From positions 1 to 61,811 of the forward strand of contig JAGQHJ010000006.1 in the NCBI GenBank assembly GCA_020431915.1: 61,811 bases of DNA, given 5' to 3'. The DNA comes from Cyanobacteria bacterium HKST-UBA04. GTDB lineage: Bacteria > Cyanobacteriota > Vampirovibrionia > Vampirovibrionales > JAGQHJ01. Within the stretch, counting starts at the first letter, position 1, and every line of letters starts with the position of its first letter. The translations under genes were made by a program, and so were the position numbers. The notes under the pieces are model-generated. The model did no database searches and was not told where the DNA came from. It saw only the letters and a program-made list of their open reading frames with translations. This document shows, piece after piece, positions 1-10,241 of this stretch.

Positions 1-1182
1 TTCAAGTCGCTGTTCTTTTCGATGTGGGTGACGCAACGGGGCCTGCTGGTAGCTGTACCAGCCGGTCTGCTGTGCCTGATGAGCTGGCGGTGGCGCTGGT
101 TGGTGGGACAGGAATCGCGGGCCCTGCCATGGGTTGTCGAGGCCCTGTTAGTGGGGCTGATGCCGCTTTTTCATATGCACACGGCCCTGGTACTGGTCAG
201 TACCTGGCTGTTGTGGGTACTGCTGGCCGCCTTTCGCGATGAGGTGCCTACTGCCCCCGGCCGGGTTTTTTACTCGGTTTGGCGCGGGTGGGTATTGGCA
301 TGCGCGGTGGGCCTGGGGCCAGCTGCCATGCTGTTGTCGGCCAACCCGGCGGCAGCGGTGGGGGCGGGGGCCTATGCCACGGGGCTGCTTCGCTGGCATG
401 TGGGCTGGCAGGCAGCTACGTTTGGCCAACCCCTGCTGTTGTACCTAGTGCAGAACATGGCACCGGTTGGCTGTTGGGTAGGGCTGGCCTGGGGGTTGTT
501 GCTGCAGAGGCCTACCCTGGCACATCGCTTTGCTGGCAGAAGCCTGTTGTTGACGGCATGTACCTGGGGGGCACTGGTATTGCTGTTTCAAATCAGCCCG
601 TGGGATTGGGACAACAGCAAGCTGTGGCTGTGGGCGGTGCTGCTGGTGCTGCCCCTCATGCCAATGGGTGTGTCGGTGCTGTTGCCGTACCATAAGTGGG
701 GGGTGGCGATACTGGTGTTGGCCACACTGGTGCTGCCTGGTGGTTTGGCTGTGACCCAGTTTGGGGGGCAACGGCTACTGACGGGCCATGGGTACACGGT
801 GGCGGTTCGTTCCGACATTGACCATGCCTGCGGGCAATTGGCCATGTTGTCCGTCAATAGCCGGGTGGCGGTGGCCCCCGTTTTTAACCACCCGGTCATT
901 CTGTGCGGGCAACCCGTGTGGTTGGGCTACGAACAACACTTGTGGTCCCACGGCTACGGGGCACGGGCGCGGGTACAGGCCCAGGCTTTGGATGCCTTTA
1001 TGGCAAAGCGTCATTCGGTTCAGGTGGCTGATGCGGCTCAGGCAGCTCAGGCGCCTGGGTCGGTGAGGGCCATGTGGTGGGGGCCCATGGAACGGCAGCG
1101 CTGGGCTGACGGCAGCTTAAACCGACATGACCCGAATCCTGATGAGGGGGGATCGGGCGGACTGTGTTTACTTGCCCCCTAG
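1..1182 (+). CDS. Polytopic membrane protein, GT-C glycosyltransferase-like, 5'-truncated
   Basis: The reading frame is open from base 1, so this is the C-terminal part of a longer protein; the first ATG inside the window is at 22. Many hydrophobic helices alternate with short loops. A loop reading PWDWDNSKLW is followed by more helices and a soluble tail with HPVILCGQ, LGYEQHLWSHG and an R-x-R stretch. This arrangement (aromatic-Asp-Asn-Lys loop, then a tail with an H-P-V and a W-S-H-G motif) resembles integral-membrane mannosyl/glycosyltransferase-like proteins, but I cannot name the family firmly. It would act in the inner membrane, perhaps on lipid-linked sugars. The gene ends 19 bp before the convergent stop of the next gene. 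Alternative: an uncharacterised membrane protein with no enzymatic role. Confidence 0.6.
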   Translation, partial: FKSLFFSMWVTQRGLLVAVPAGLLCLMSWRWRWLVGQESRALPWVVEALLVGLMPLFHMHTALVLVSTWLLWVLLAAFRDEVPTAPGRVFYSVWRGWVLACAVGLGPAAMLLSANPAAAVGAGAYATGLLRWHVGWQAATFGQPLLLYLVQNMAPVGCWVGLAWGLLLQRPTLAHRFAGRSLLLTACTWGALVLLFQISPWDWDNSKLWLWAVLLVLPLMPMGVSVLLPYHKWGVAILVLATLVLPGGLAVTQFGGQRLLTGHGYTVAVRSDIDHACGQLAMLSVNSRVAVAPVFNHPVILCGQPVWLGYEQHLWSHGYGARARVQAQALDAFMAKRHSVQVADAAQAAQAPGSVRAMWWGPMERQRWADGSLNRHDPNPDEGGSGGLCLLAP

Positions 1183-1201
1183 GTTTGGAGCTCATTAGGT
1201 T

Positions 1202-1750
1202 CTAGATGGCGTAGCCGCCGTAGAAACGCATTTGCCCAATGCCGACGGGACCAATGAATTCCATTTGGTTGCCGGTGCCGTAGTGGTACGAGGCTTGGTT
1301 GTCATAGTTGTTAAAGTCGGTGACGACGATATTCTGGTGGGCCATGACGGCAGAGGCACGGTAGGCGCCGGTTGCACCACTGTTGGACGGATCGGCCTGC
1401 GGGCTTTGGGCGGCCCCAAAGGGAACGATCATCGGAGACGGGGCGGTGCTGCTGCCAAAGGGGGCGTACCCGCCAAAGATGGACTGGGCCAGCGAAGGGG
1501 CGGGGCTGGCCGGTGACGGGGCGGTTTTTTGGACGGCAATGTCGCTGTCCTTGTCATTGCCCACAAAGGCCATTACCAGGCTTAAAAGCGGATCCCCGTA
1601 GGCCGGGTTGCCGTAGTTGCTCCAGGCATAGGCAAAGGGGGACGAGGCATAAGCTCCGAAAGCGGTTTGTGGCACGCTGTTTTGCCCGGATGACGGGTCG
1701 GCGGCGTTGTTGGCATAAGCCTGTGGCTGTGGGTAAGGGTTAATGTCCAT
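1202..1750 (-). CDS. Hypothetical low-complexity Asn/Pro/Ala/Tyr-rich protein
   Basis: This 182-residue protein has no family I recognise. A GAGGAG ribosome-binding site lies about 6 bases upstream of the ATG, which supports the start. The N-terminal half is rich in Asn, Pro, Ala, Tyr and Ser. The C-terminal third looks more ordered, with DFNNYDNQASYHYGTGNQ followed by short hydrophobic strands. No signal peptide or membrane helix is evident. It is convergent with the membrane protein on its left. The composition resembles that of other proteins in this window (for example at 58543 and the N-terminus of the protein at 32263), suggesting a shared class of structural or exported proteins. That link is inference only. 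Confidence 0.6.
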   Translation of the reverse strand: MDINPYPQPQAYANNAADPSSGQNSVPQTAFGAYASSPFAYAWSNYGNPAYGDPLLSLVMAFVGNDKDSDIAVQKTAPSPASPAPSLAQSIFGGYAPFGSSTAPSPMIVPFGAAQSPQADPSNSGATGAYRASAVMAHQNIVVTDFNNYDNQASYHYGTGNQMEFIGPVGIGQMRFYGGYAI

Positions 1751-2122
1751 CCAATGTACTCCTCAAGGCGAGAAAAAAGCTGTCGGTTATTTGTTTTACA
1801 GGCAATGGGCCGGTACGGGCCCTAAAAGGAGATGCGGCTCGTTTCCCCAAGGCGGGTTGCTGTAAAACAGCCAAAAGTCACCAATAATATTTATATAAAA
1901 ATAAAAACAAAATTATAGCCGAATTGCCTGAATCGCCCCGGATTTAAGAAAGTCTTTATAATTGTAGTGCCCCATGGCCGGAATTGCACTGGTGAGTATG
2001 GTAGCGAAGGTTATGAAAGCTAAAAGTCGGGTGAACAGAGGGGTTGATTCCACCAAAAAGGTCGTACACTGGGGTAATATGCACCATCAGGTCTTGTTGA
2101 AGGGGTTGATGTGTGTTTGTAG

Positions 2123-2151
2123 TGGTAATCCTGATGCCGACTCCCTATAAT
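2123..2151 (+). promoter_or_regulatory. Candidate promoter -10 in the metH upstream region
   Basis: A consensus TATAAT lies at 2146-2151. A weak TGGTAA at 2123-2128 gives a 17-bp spacer. It lies 180 bp before metH. The 581-bp stretch 1751-2331 otherwise holds no supported gene, and I saw no convincing cobalamin or SAM riboswitch consensus in it. Confidence 0.3.
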
Positions 2152-2331
2152 AAAGCGGTGTGGTTACGCCAGGCGGGTTGCCGATCCGCATCTGCCTTTC
2201 TGCCCCACCATCACTGGGCCTGTGCCTCATTGGATTCGTGCATTCGGTCGAATTCGTCCCCGGTTCGGTTTGGTCCTAGATGTTAAGCCCGGTGTGATGC
2301 CTAGTGTGATGACCGGTGCGACGCCCCTAAG

Positions 2332-5300
2332 TTGAAGCCTTCTGTTTTGTTGAAACCCGCCCCAATCGAGAATATTGTTTTGTCTGATACGGACGCCAAC
2401 GTGCATAGTGCCGGCCACCCCACCATGCGCGAGGCTCTTAAGCAGCGCATTGTGGTGTTTGACGGGGCCATGGGCACGAACGTGCAGACCTTCAACCCGG
2501 TGGCCGAGGATTTTGACGGCAAGGACGGGTGCAACGACTACCTGTCCATCACCCGGCCCGATATCATCCAGACCATTCACGAGCGGTTTATTGCCGCTGG
2601 CTGCGACGTGCTTGAAACCAACTCGTTTGGGTCGAACCGTATCAAGCTCGAGGAATACGGCCTGGCGGATCAAATCGAGACGATTAACACCACCCATGTG
2701 CGCGTGGCCCAGGCCGCCATTGCCGCTGCCAACGACGGCAGCAAGCCAAGGTACATTGTCGGTTCGCTGGGGCCTACCGGCTACCTGCCTTCCTCGAGCG
2801 ATCCCACCCTGAGCAACATGGACGTCGATACGCTGCAGGAAACCTATTACGAACAGAGCCGGTTGTTGATTGCTGCCGGCGTTGACGGGTTGCTTATCGA
2901 GACGGGCCAGGACATTCTGGAAATGAAGCATGCCGTGGTTGGGGCCAAGCGGGCCATTGCCGAGCAATCGCGCGATATTTTGCTGATGGCACAACCCACC
3001 CTCGACCTGAGCGGGCGCATGCTGCTGGGGACCGATGTGCAGGCCATTGTGGCCCTGTTTACCGATCTGCAGGTGGACGTGCTTGGGTTTAACTGCAGCA
3101 CCGGCCCGGACGAAATGCGCGAGAGCATCCGCTACCTCAGCGCCCATGCCCCCATGGCCTTGTCGGTTGTTCCCAATGCCGGCCTGCCTGAAAACGTGGA
3201 TGGTTGTGCCCATTACAACCTGGCTCCCGGACCATTCAGGGAGCGGCTGCTGGAGTTTGTCAACGACTTTGGCGTCAACATCATCGGGGGCTGTTGCGGC
3301 ACCAACCCGGCGCACATCCAGGCCCTGGCCCAGGCGGTGGCCGGTATTCGGCCCAAGGTTCGCGATGTCCGGCAGCGGTTTATGGTTACCAGTGCCATCG
3401 ACTCGGTGGATCTGGACATGGACAACCGTCCCATCGTGATTGGCGAACGCCTGAATGCTCAGGGCAGCCGAAAGTTTAAGCAGATTTTGCTTGACGACGA
3501 TTACGATACGATGGTGGCCATGGGCCAGGAACAGATTGATCGGGGGGCCTACCTGCTTGACGTATGCGTGGCCGTCAACGAGCGGGACGACGAAAAAGCC
3601 CAGATGTGCGAGCTGGTACGGCGTCTGTCCTATTCCGTGTCGGCACCGCTGGTTATCGATTCGACGGAATACGACGTCATTGAGTCTGCCCTTAAAATCG
3701 TGCCGGGTCGGCCGGTTATCAACTCCATTCACCTTGAGGGTGATGGTGAGCGGGTGCACAAGGTGCTGCCCCACCTCAAAAAATACGGCGGGGCTGCCGT
3801 GGCCATGCTTATTGATGCGCAGGGCATGGCCAAAACGGCCGATCGCAAGAAGGAAGTGGCCCAAAAGCTCCATGACGTCGTGGTAGGCCAGTACGGCATG
3901 CGGCCCGATACCCTGATTTACGATGCCCTGACCTTTACGCTGGCCACCGGTGAAGAAGAGTTTCGCAATTCGGCGGTCGAAACCTTCGAGGCCATCCGGT
4001 GGATCAAGGAAAACCTGCCTGGGACCTATACGGTGCTGGGGGTCAGCAATGCCTCGTTCGGCTTGAAACCCCAGGCCCGCAAGGTGCTCAACAGCGTGTA
4101 TCTGTACCACGCCGTGCAGGCGGGTCTGGACACGGCCATCATCAACGCCCGTGACGTGATTCCCTACCCGGCCCTCAACGAGCAGGAACGGCAGCTGGCC
4201 GATGCACTGGTGCTTAACCAGCACGAGCAGGCTCTGGCCGAGTTTATTGAGTACTTTGAAACCCATCAGGTCAGTGCGTTGTCGCAGGATGACGAGGCGG
4301 ATGTCGAGCGCAGTGTCGAGGAGCAGATTCACTGGCAGGTCTTGAACCGCAAGAAGGAAGGCATCGAGGCGGTATTGGATGAGGCGCTGAAAAACTACAC
4401 CCCGGTTGAGATCCTCAACCGTATTCTGTTGCCGGCCATGAAAGAGGTGGGCGACAAGATGGCTACCGGCGAGTTGATTCTGCCTTTTGTATTGCAGAGC
4501 GCCGAGGTCATGAAAAAGTCGGTGGCCCACCTGGAGCAGTTTCTGGACAAGGACGATGCCACGAGCAAGGGCAAGCTGGTGCTGGCCACCGTGTACGGCG
4601 ACGTGCACGACATTGGCAAGAACCTGGTTAAGACCATCTTTAGCAACAACGGTTACGAGGTGTACGATCTGGGCAAGCAGGTGCCCCTGAACACCATTTT
4701 GGAGAAGGCCAAGGAAGTGGGGGCCGATGCCATTGGCCTTAGTGCCCTGCTGGTGACGACGAGCAAACAGATGGCCTACTGCGTGGACGAGTGCTACAAG
4801 CAAGACCTTAAATACCCCATTATTGTGGGGGGCGCGGCCATTAACCGCGATTACGTGCTGCGCATTTCGTGCATTGATGGCGAGGTGGTCTACCCGGCTG
4901 GCGTGTTCTACACCAAGGACGCCTTCGAGGGCCTGAATGTGATGAACCGCCTGCAGGATCCCGACGAGCGCGACAAGCTGATGGCCGAGTACCGAGAGCA
5001 AATTGCCCAGCGCAGCCAGAAGCAGGAACAGTACGCCGCCATTCGGGCCGAACAAGAGGCCAAGGCGGTTGCCTCGGTTGTCGAGCCTGCCACCACTATT
5101 CCCACGCCGCCCTTCTGGGGCATGCGTTTGCTTGAAGGCGATGACATTCCCATTGATACGGTCTTTAGCCTGATGGACTTCCAGTCGTTGTACCGGTTGA
5201 GCTGGGGCTTGAAGAACAAAAGCAAGGATGAATTTGAGCAGTTGGTGCGCAACGAGTTTGAGCCGTTGCAAAACGATTTGATGGCGTACTGCAAACAGGA

Positions 5301-5859
5301 AGGGATTTGGCAGCCCCAGGTCTTGTACGGCTATGTGCCCTGCTATCGCGAGGGGCATCAGTTGGTGGTGATGAGCCCCGATTTGAAGACCGAGCGGGGG
5401 CGCTTTACTTTTCCGCGCCAGACGGATCGCGACAAGCTGTGCCTGAGCGATTACTTTGCCGGCAAGCCCGAGGACGGGCAGTCGTACGATGTGCTGCCGC
5501 TGCAACTGGTGACGATGGGGCACCGGGTCAGCGAGGTTTGCGAAGCACTCGACAAGCAGGATGAGTACTCGCGCAGCTATTACCTGCACGGCTTGGCCAC
5601 ACAAATGGCCGAGGGCCTGGCCGAATGGAACCACCGGCAGATTCGTGCCGAGTTGGCCATGACCCCCGAACAAGGCAAGCGCTACAGTTTTGGCTACCCG
5701 GCATGCCCGGATTTGTCGGCGCAGGTGCTGCAGTTTGCCTTAATGGACGTGGCCCAGCACACCACCATTCAACTGACGGATCACCACCAGATTGTGCCCG
5801 AGCAAAGCACCAGTGCGTTTATCGTGCATCATCCCAAGGCCAAATACTATTCGGTGTAA
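2332..5859 (+). CDS. metH: Cobalamin-dependent methionine synthase (MetH)
   Basis: Transfers a methyl group from 5-methyltetrahydrofolate to homocysteine via methylcobalamin in the cytosol. At 1175 residues it has the full four-module length. The homocysteine module carries the zinc cysteines C255, C321 and C322 (GGCCGTNP). The folate (pterin) module begins near VIGERLNAQGS. The B12 module has the cobalamin-ligand motif D757-x-H759-x-x-G (DVHDIG). The C-terminal AdoMet reactivation module shows RYSFGYPACPD near residue 1117. The track start is a TTG with no clear ribosome-binding site; the ATG at 2425 (residue 32) fits the start of the conserved domain better and may be the true start. The gene stands alone, without metF. 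Its last 32 bp are repeated just downstream (separate entry). Identity is secure; only the start is doubtful. Confidence 0.97.
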   Translation: MKPSVLLKPAPIENIVLSDTDANVHSAGHPTMREALKQRIVVFDGAMGTNVQTFNPVAEDFDGKDGCNDYLSITRPDIIQTIHERFIAAGCDVLETNSFGSNRIKLEEYGLADQIETINTTHVRVAQAAIAAANDGSKPRYIVGSLGPTGYLPSSSDPTLSNMDVDTLQETYYEQSRLLIAAGVDGLLIETGQDILEMKHAVVGAKRAIAEQSRDILLMAQPTLDLSGRMLLGTDVQAIVALFTDLQVDVLGFNCSTGPDEMRESIRYLSAHAPMALSVVPNAGLPENVDGCAHYNLAPGPFRERLLEFVNDFGVNIIGGCCGTNPAHIQALAQAVAGIRPKVRDVRQRFMVTSAIDSVDLDMDNRPIVIGERLNAQGSRKFKQILLDDDYDTMVAMGQEQIDRGAYLLDVCVAVNERDDEKAQMCELVRRLSYSVSAPLVIDSTEYDVIESALKIVPGRPVINSIHLEGDGERVHKVLPHLKKYGGAAVAMLIDAQGMAKTADRKKEVAQKLHDVVVGQYGMRPDTLIYDALTFTLATGEEEFRNSAVETFEAIRWIKENLPGTYTVLGVSNASFGLKPQARKVLNSVYLYHAVQAGLDTAIINARDVIPYPALNEQERQLADALVLNQHEQALAEFIEYFETHQVSALSQDDEADVERSVEEQIHWQVLNRKKEGIEAVLDEALKNYTPVEILNRILLPAMKEVGDKMATGELILPFVLQSAEVMKKSVAHLEQFLDKDDATSKGKLVLATVYGDVHDIGKNLVKTIFSNNGYEVYDLGKQVPLNTILEKAKEVGADAIGLSALLVTTSKQMAYCVDECYKQDLKYPIIVGGAAINRDYVLRISCIDGEVVYPAGVFYTKDAFEGLNVMNRLQDPDERDKLMAEYREQIAQRSQKQEQYAAIRAEQEAKAVASVVEPATTIPTPPFWGMRLLEGDDIPIDTVFSLMDFQSLYRLSWGLKNKSKDEFEQLVRNEFEPLQNDLMAYCKQEGIWQPQVLYGYVPCYREGHQLVVMSPDLKTERGRFTFPRQTDRDKLCLSDYFAGKPEDGQSYDVLPLQLVTMGHRVSEVCEALDKQDEYSRSYYLHGLATQMAEGLAEWNHRQIRAELAMTPEQGKRYSFGYPACPDLSAQVLQFALMDVAQHTTIQLTDHHQIVPEQSTSAFIVHHPKAKYYSV

Positions 5860-5927
5860 GTGTGTCCGACCGGCGGTCAGCCGGTCAATGCTTGGGTGCA
5901 TCATCCCAAGGCCAAATACTATTCGGT
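5824..5927 (+). repeat. Direct repeat of the metH 3' end
   Basis: A 32-bp sequence at 5824-5855, encoding the end of MetH just before its stop, recurs exactly at 5896-5927. The offset is 72 bp, a multiple of three, so the copy is in the metH frame and is also followed by a stop codon (TAG instead of TAA). The 40 bp between copies is unrelated. Confidence 0.9.
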
Positions 5928-6083
5928 CTAGTGCGTCAACGTTAATCTGGCCGGGCTTAAGATTTTCTTTGCGCAACAGCAAGTGTCTTTGGTTACTTTA
6001 TATAAACGAGTGTGTAGGACGATTCGGCCCGGCTTAGACGCCTAGATGACAGGCGCTATGAAACCGTTTAGGAGTAACCGGGT

Positions 6084-6452
6084 ATGCTTAATTTTCGTGC
6101 GATTCCGTTTTTAACAGGGGCCATGACCAACGTGACCAATGCCGCCGTGATTGGGGCCACCCCAGGTGGATCGGCTGTCGGGGCTGGCGCGGGCCAGGGT
6201 ATTGGTGCCGGGGCCGTGTTTGGCGGTGCCCGTGGACTGCCCATCACGGCAGGACCGGGACAAACCGTGGGGCTGGGTAACGGGGCGGCCTTGTCACGTG
6301 GGCTCAATGCCTTGAATGCAGGTGGCGGCAAACCACCGATTTCGGCGCCGGCCAGCGCGCCGGTTAACCAGGTACCGCGTGGGGTCGGGGCCAACATGTG
6401 GGCCCAGTCTTCAAGCAGCGTGGGCCGTGGGGCCAACATGTTCAAGCGTTAG
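6084..6452 (+). CDS. Hypothetical Gly/Ala-rich small protein
   Basis: A 122-residue protein with no recognised domain. An AGGAG site about 9 bases before the ATG supports the start. After a short hydrophobic opening (MLNFRAIPFL) the protein is dominated by Gly and Ala with Asn, Val and Pro, and ends in a Ser-rich segment and FKR. The motif RGVGANMW / RGANMF occurs twice near the C-terminus, a small internal repeat. There is no classical signal peptide. Low complexity suggests a structural, surface or disordered protein rather than an enzyme. It lies alone downstream of metH. Confidence 0.55.
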   Translation: MLNFRAIPFLTGAMTNVTNAAVIGATPGGSAVGAGAGQGIGAGAVFGGARGLPITAGPGQTVGLGNGAALSRGLNALNAGGGKPPISAPASAPVNQVPRGVGANMWAQSSSSVGRGANMFKR

Positions 6453-7475
6453 AGGGGTCTCGAATTGAGTGGCGGACGGCCGTGGTTTGATCAAGGATCA
6501 GGGCCGTCTGTGGCATGACCGAGTCCGTGGGCGCCGCCCATGACCCAAATGGATTAGGACACTTGTAATGAACAAGTGAATAGGCCGTCAAGACACGGCA
6601 TATCCAGAGGCTTTAATTGGCGCTGGGCCATTCATATTTCTTCAAAACCCCTGGTCAAAGCGGTCTTGATTTACTACGATTTAAGTGTAGTAGTTGAGTC
6701 GTTCCCCCCATCTACTACCATATGTTTTAACAGGTTGGATTATAACGACAGGTGGGGAGACCAAACACGGTTTACGCTACATGCTTTTAGCGATACCCCT
6801 TTTCGCGATACACCCTTTCGCGATGCGCCAGTGAACCCAAGTACGACGAGTGGTCATTGGCCATGGGCGCCAGCAACCAGCATGGCGCCTGCCGATACCT
6901 TATTGGCAACACCCGTTTTTTTTAAACCATAACCATTCACGAAACTCAAAGAACAAACCTAAACAACCAAACGCATATTATCCTGGCACCGTTTGACTTA
7001 CCACCAGGCGGGTGTACAGGTAAATCCAGCTACGGTGCCGTTGGTGCCGCAGTTGGTTGTGGGCTCCTTTTTTCTTTTTTTGGTTATTACCGTGTCAGGC
7101 GGCACGCCTGTCCAATCAATCTTGTCGAATCCCAAATCAACTTAGCGACGCGTTTCCTCTTCCCCTTGTCTGGATACCTGCCGGCTTTAGACGCCTCGTC
7201 CATGTAGAGGTTTTTTCCAAGGGGTTGGATTCGGTATAACGGGGAGGAAACGATAAACCACAGTGAACCAAGGTAAACCAGGGGGCAGATGTTTAAAGTC
7301 GAGGCCCGGGAATAAGGCCCCCTGACTACAGAATACACGGTGTACAGTGCATCGAGACGGCTCCTGTCGGAACCTTTATAACCCCTTTAAATCCTGTACA
7401 AACCGTTCGACCTTGATCCATTTCATCACACCGGGTTCATTGCCGAGACACTTAAGCCGAGGGGAAATATCAACC
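6453..7475. other. Long intergenic stretch with a small palindrome and a 15-bp repeat
   Basis: No gene is supported here. An inverted repeat CACTTGT-n5-ACAAGTG lies at 6560-6578 and could be an operator. Two 15-bp direct copies (CGATACxCC-TTTCG type) lie at 6791-6805 and 6806-6820. A 118-codon open frame (6576-6932) reads through these as repeated DTPFR but has no ribosome-binding site, so I do not call it. No tRNA-like or riboswitch-like consensus was seen. Confidence 0.5.
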
Positions 7476-7763
7476 ATGTCCATTCGACCCATTACCTTTA
7501 ATGTTGCCGGTACCGTCAATGCCGCTAGCCTGTTGGGCCGTAAGCTGCCCGACTGGCTGGATCCCAACCGTCACAACTGCCCTTGCCCGTCGTTCAAGTT
7601 TGACGACCCCGGCGATGTGATGTGGCCCAACCCGGTTCCCATGTTTGGGCGGTTTGAGCAAAATGGCACGCGTTATCCGGGGGATGAGACGCATGGGTTG
7701 CGCCGCCGTTTAGAGGCGTTGGTTCAAGGGCTGGCCGGGGCCCGGTTGAACCGGTTGGCCTAG
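7476..7763 (+). CDS. Hypothetical 95-residue protein
   Basis: The open frame extends upstream to 7347. The ATG at 7476 is preferred because a GAGGGGA ribosome-binding site precedes it by about 8 bases and the protein from there (MSIRPITFNVAG) opens like several other small proteins in the window. It holds a Pro/Cys segment (HNCPCPSF), a DDPGD turn and a basic C-terminus (LRRRLEALVQGL). There is no signal peptide, membrane helix or recognised family. The next gene is fusA, 197 bp downstream, probably transcribed separately. Confidence 0.55.
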   Translation: MSIRPITFNVAGTVNAASLLGRKLPDWLDPNRHNCPCPSFKFDDPGDVMWPNPVPMFGRFEQNGTRYPGDETHGLRRRLEALVQGLAGARLNRLA

Positions 7764-7869
7764 TTCAGCCCCGGTAACCACGCAAGCGGGTCATGCGCGG
7801 CAAGGCCGTGCCCTATGGCGGTGTCAGGAGGGGCAATAGGGGCTTTTTTTCTGGGGCGACTGTGGTAGG

Positions 7870-7884
7870 CTACTGATACAGTAG
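7870..7884. promoter_or_regulatory. Short palindrome upstream of fusA
   Basis: CTACTG-ATA-CAGTAG is a perfect 6-bp inverted repeat with a 3-bp centre, 77 bp before the fusA start. It could be a regulator site or chance. Confidence 0.2.
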
Positions 7885-7960
7885 AACGGCTTGGTCCTTG
7901 ATCCACCCAAGCGCCTCGCCAAGCCCTGCCATGAGTCAGACACAGGAAGGAAATAAACCC

Positions 7961-10054
7961 GTGCCTCGTAAATATCCGCTAGAAAAGGTTCGTAACATCG
8001 GGATTGCCGCCCACATTGACGCCGGTAAGACCACCACCACCGAGCGTATTCTGTTTTACACCGGGAAGGTGCACAAGATTGGTGAGGTGCATGAAGGCAC
8101 CGCTGTTACCGACTGGATGGAACAGGAACGTGAGCGCGGTATTACCATTACCTCGGCTGCCATCAGCGCGTTTTGGAAAGATTATCAGGTTAACATCATC
8201 GATACCCCTGGCCACGTAGACTTCACCATCGAGGTGGAACGCTCGTTGCGCGTACTCGACGGTGTAGTTACGGTATTCTGTGCCGTGGCCGGCGTGCAGT
8301 CCCAGTCCGAGACCGTATGGCGCCAAGCTGAACGCTACAGCGTGCCGCGTATGGTGTTTGTCAACAAGATGGACCGGGTCGGTGCCAACTTCTTCCGGGT
8401 GGTCGAGCAGATTAACGAGCGACTGGGTGCCAACGCCGTGCCCATCCAAATGCCCATCGGCGCCGAGGACCAGTTCGAAGGCATCGTGGATCTGATTCGC
8501 ATGCAGGCCCACATTTACAAGGACGACCTGGGCAAGGAAATTGAGGTGGTCGATATTCCTGCCGAACTGCAGGACCAGGCCCAGGAGCTGCACACGGCTG
8601 TTATCGAAGCCGCCTGCGAATACGACGATGCTTTGATGGAAAAATACCTTGAAGGCAACGAACCCACCCCCGATGAAATCACGGCGGCCCTGCGTAAGGG
8701 CACCTGTGCCAACCAGATTATTCCGGTTACCTGCGGGACAGCCTTCAAGAACAAAGGGGTGCAAATCCTGCTCGATCGCGTGGTCGACCTGCTGCCTTCG
8801 CCCCTTGACGTACCTGCCATTAAAGGGGTAACACCCGACGGCAACGAGGAATTGCGCAAGAGCGACGACTCCGAACCGTTTAGTGCCCTGGCCTTCAAGG
8901 TCATGACCGACCCGTTCGTGGGCCGTTTGACCTTTACCCGCGTGTACAGCGGCACGATGAAAGCCGGTAGCTATACCCTCAATGCCACGAAGGGCAAAAA
9001 GGAACGCATCAGCCGGATGGTGATTATGCATGCCGACCAGCGCGAAGAGGTGGATGAAGTGTACGCTGGCGACATCTGCGCCGTGGTGGGCCTGAAGGAT
9101 ACCACCACCGGTGACACGCTGTGTGCCGAAAACAAGCCCATCATTCTCGAAAGCATCCACATCCCCGAACCGGTTATCTCGGTTGCCATCGAACCGAAAA
9201 CCAAGGCCGACCAGGAAAAACTGTCTATCTCCTTGGCCAAGCTGTCCGAGGAAGATCCGACCTTCCGGGTGCATACCGACGAAGAAACGGCCCAGACTGT
9301 TATCAGCGGCATGGGCGAGTTGCACCTCGACATCATCGTCGACCGTCTCCTGCGCGAGTTCAAGGTGGATGCCAACGTGGGTAAACCCCAGGTGGCCTAC
9401 CGCGAAACCATTACCAAGGAAGCCGATGTGGAAGGCAAGTACGTCCGGCAATCCGGTGGTAAGGGTCAGTACGGTCACGTGGTCATCAAGGTTGAGCCCA
9501 ACGAAACCGGCAAGGGCTACGAGTTCATCAACAAGATTGTTGGTGGGACCATTCCCAAGGAATACATCGGCCCGGTCGACAAGGGTATTCAGGAAGCCTT
9601 GCTGGGCGGTATTATTGCCGGCTACGAGGTAATCGACGTTAAGGTGACCCTGTACGACGGTTCGTACCACGATGTGGACTCGAACGAGATGGCCTTCAAG
9701 ATTGCCGGCTCGATGGCCGTCAAAGAAGGGGTTCGCAAGGCCGGACCGCAACTGCTTGAACCGATGATGAAAGTCGAGATCGAGACCCCCGAGGATTTCG
9801 TGGGCGACGTTATCGGCGACATCTCAAGCCGTCGGGGCCGGGTTGAAGGTATGATGCCGCTGGAAGGTACGGGGATGACCCAAATCCGTTCCGTCGTGCC
9901 TTTGGCCGACATGTTCGGCTATGCCACGGACATCCGCAGCAAGACCCAGGGCCGTGGAACCTTCACCATGGAGTTTGAGCAATACGAACCGGTACCGACC
10001 AATATTGCCGAAACCATTATTGCCAAATACAAAGGGACCGAAGCGGCCGTTTAA
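7961..10054 (+). CDS. fusA: Translation elongation factor G
   Basis: GTPase that drives tRNA-mRNA translocation on the ribosome. The G domain is complete: P-loop [12 protein letters not shown], switch regions around [17 protein letters not shown], and NKMD for guanine specificity. The downstream domains (II to V) are present through a typical C-terminus. I start at the GTG at 7961 because AGGAAGG lies 10 bases upstream and the protein then begins [14 protein letters not shown], as EF-G proteins usually do, giving 697 residues. The longer open frame from 7898 would add an atypical leader, and the ATG at 7931 is a second choice. There is no rpsL, rpsG or tuf beside it, so the usual str operon is broken up here or this is a separate copy. 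Confidence 0.97.
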   Translation: MPRKYPLEKVRNIGIAAHIDAGKTTTTERILFYTGKVHKIGEVHEGTAVTDWMEQERERGITITSAAISAFWKDYQVNIIDTPGHVDFTIEVERSLRVLDGVVTVFCAVAGVQSQSETVWRQAERYSVPRMVFVNKMDRVGANFFRVVEQINERLGANAVPIQMPIGAEDQFEGIVDLIRMQAHIYKDDLGKEIEVVDIPAELQDQAQELHTAVIEAACEYDDALMEKYLEGNEPTPDEITAALRKGTCANQIIPVTCGTAFKNKGVQILLDRVVDLLPSPLDVPAIKGVTPDGNEELRKSDDSEPFSALAFKVMTDPFVGRLTFTRVYSGTMKAGSYTLNATKGKKERISRMVIMHADQREEVDEVYAGDICAVVGLKDTTTGDTLCAENKPIILESIHIPEPVISVAIEPKTKADQEKLSISLAKLSEEDPTFRVHTDEETAQTVISGMGELHLDIIVDRLLREFKVDANVGKPQVAYRETITKEADVEGKYVRQSGGKGQYGHVVIKVEPNETGKGYEFINKIVGGTIPKEYIGPVDKGIQEALLGGIIAGYEVIDVKVTLYDGSYHDVDSNEMAFKIAGSMAVKEGVRKAGPQLLEPMMKVEIETPEDFVGDVIGDISSRRGRVEGMMPLEGTGMTQIRSVVPLADMFGYATDIRSKTQGRGTFTMEFEQYEPVPTNIAETIIAKYKGTEAAV

Positions 10055-10106
10055 GGCACCGCTGCCGGTTGTCGCTCCATAGCGGTTTCATCCCACTCTT
10101 TTTTCA

Positions 10107-10152
10107 GAATCCCCTCAATCTCCCCCCTCAAGGGGTGCTCTTGAGGGGATTC
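10107..10152 (+). terminator. Inverted repeat downstream of fusA
   Basis: Perfect 12-bp arms GAATCCCCTCAA (10107-10118) and its complement (10141-10152) enclose a 22-base loop that itself contains CCCCTCAAGGGG. It lies 52 bp after the fusA stop. No T-run follows on the + strand, so it may be a weak terminator or an mRNA 3'-end stabiliser. Confidence 0.45.
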
Positions 10153-10241
10153 TGCATGCTTGGCGCGCCTATGCCGGGTGCCCCTGTTATCGATGCTTCC
10201 TGGCGTCTCTATGCGTACGGGGGTGGTGTCGCGTGCGGTTC

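Noticed and set aside
1751-2331. A cobalamin or SAM riboswitch before metH
   Set aside because: MetH often carries one, but no B12-box or SAM-box consensus could be recognised in the 581 bp.
2227-5673. A 1148-codon open frame on the minus strand antisense to metH
   Set aside because: It has no ribosome-binding site, its composition (many His, Gln, Val, Leu) is what one gets by reading a GC-rich gene backwards, and the + strand is a clear MetH.
6576-6932. A 118-codon frame with repeated DTPFR
   Set aside because: No ribosome-binding site precedes the GTG start, composition is not protein-like, and the 15-bp direct repeat itself explains the repeated residues. It remains possible but unsupported.
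7979-9751. A 590-codon minus-strand frame antisense to fusA
   Set aside because: The + strand encodes complete EF-G; the antisense frame lacks a start signal and any recognisable domain.
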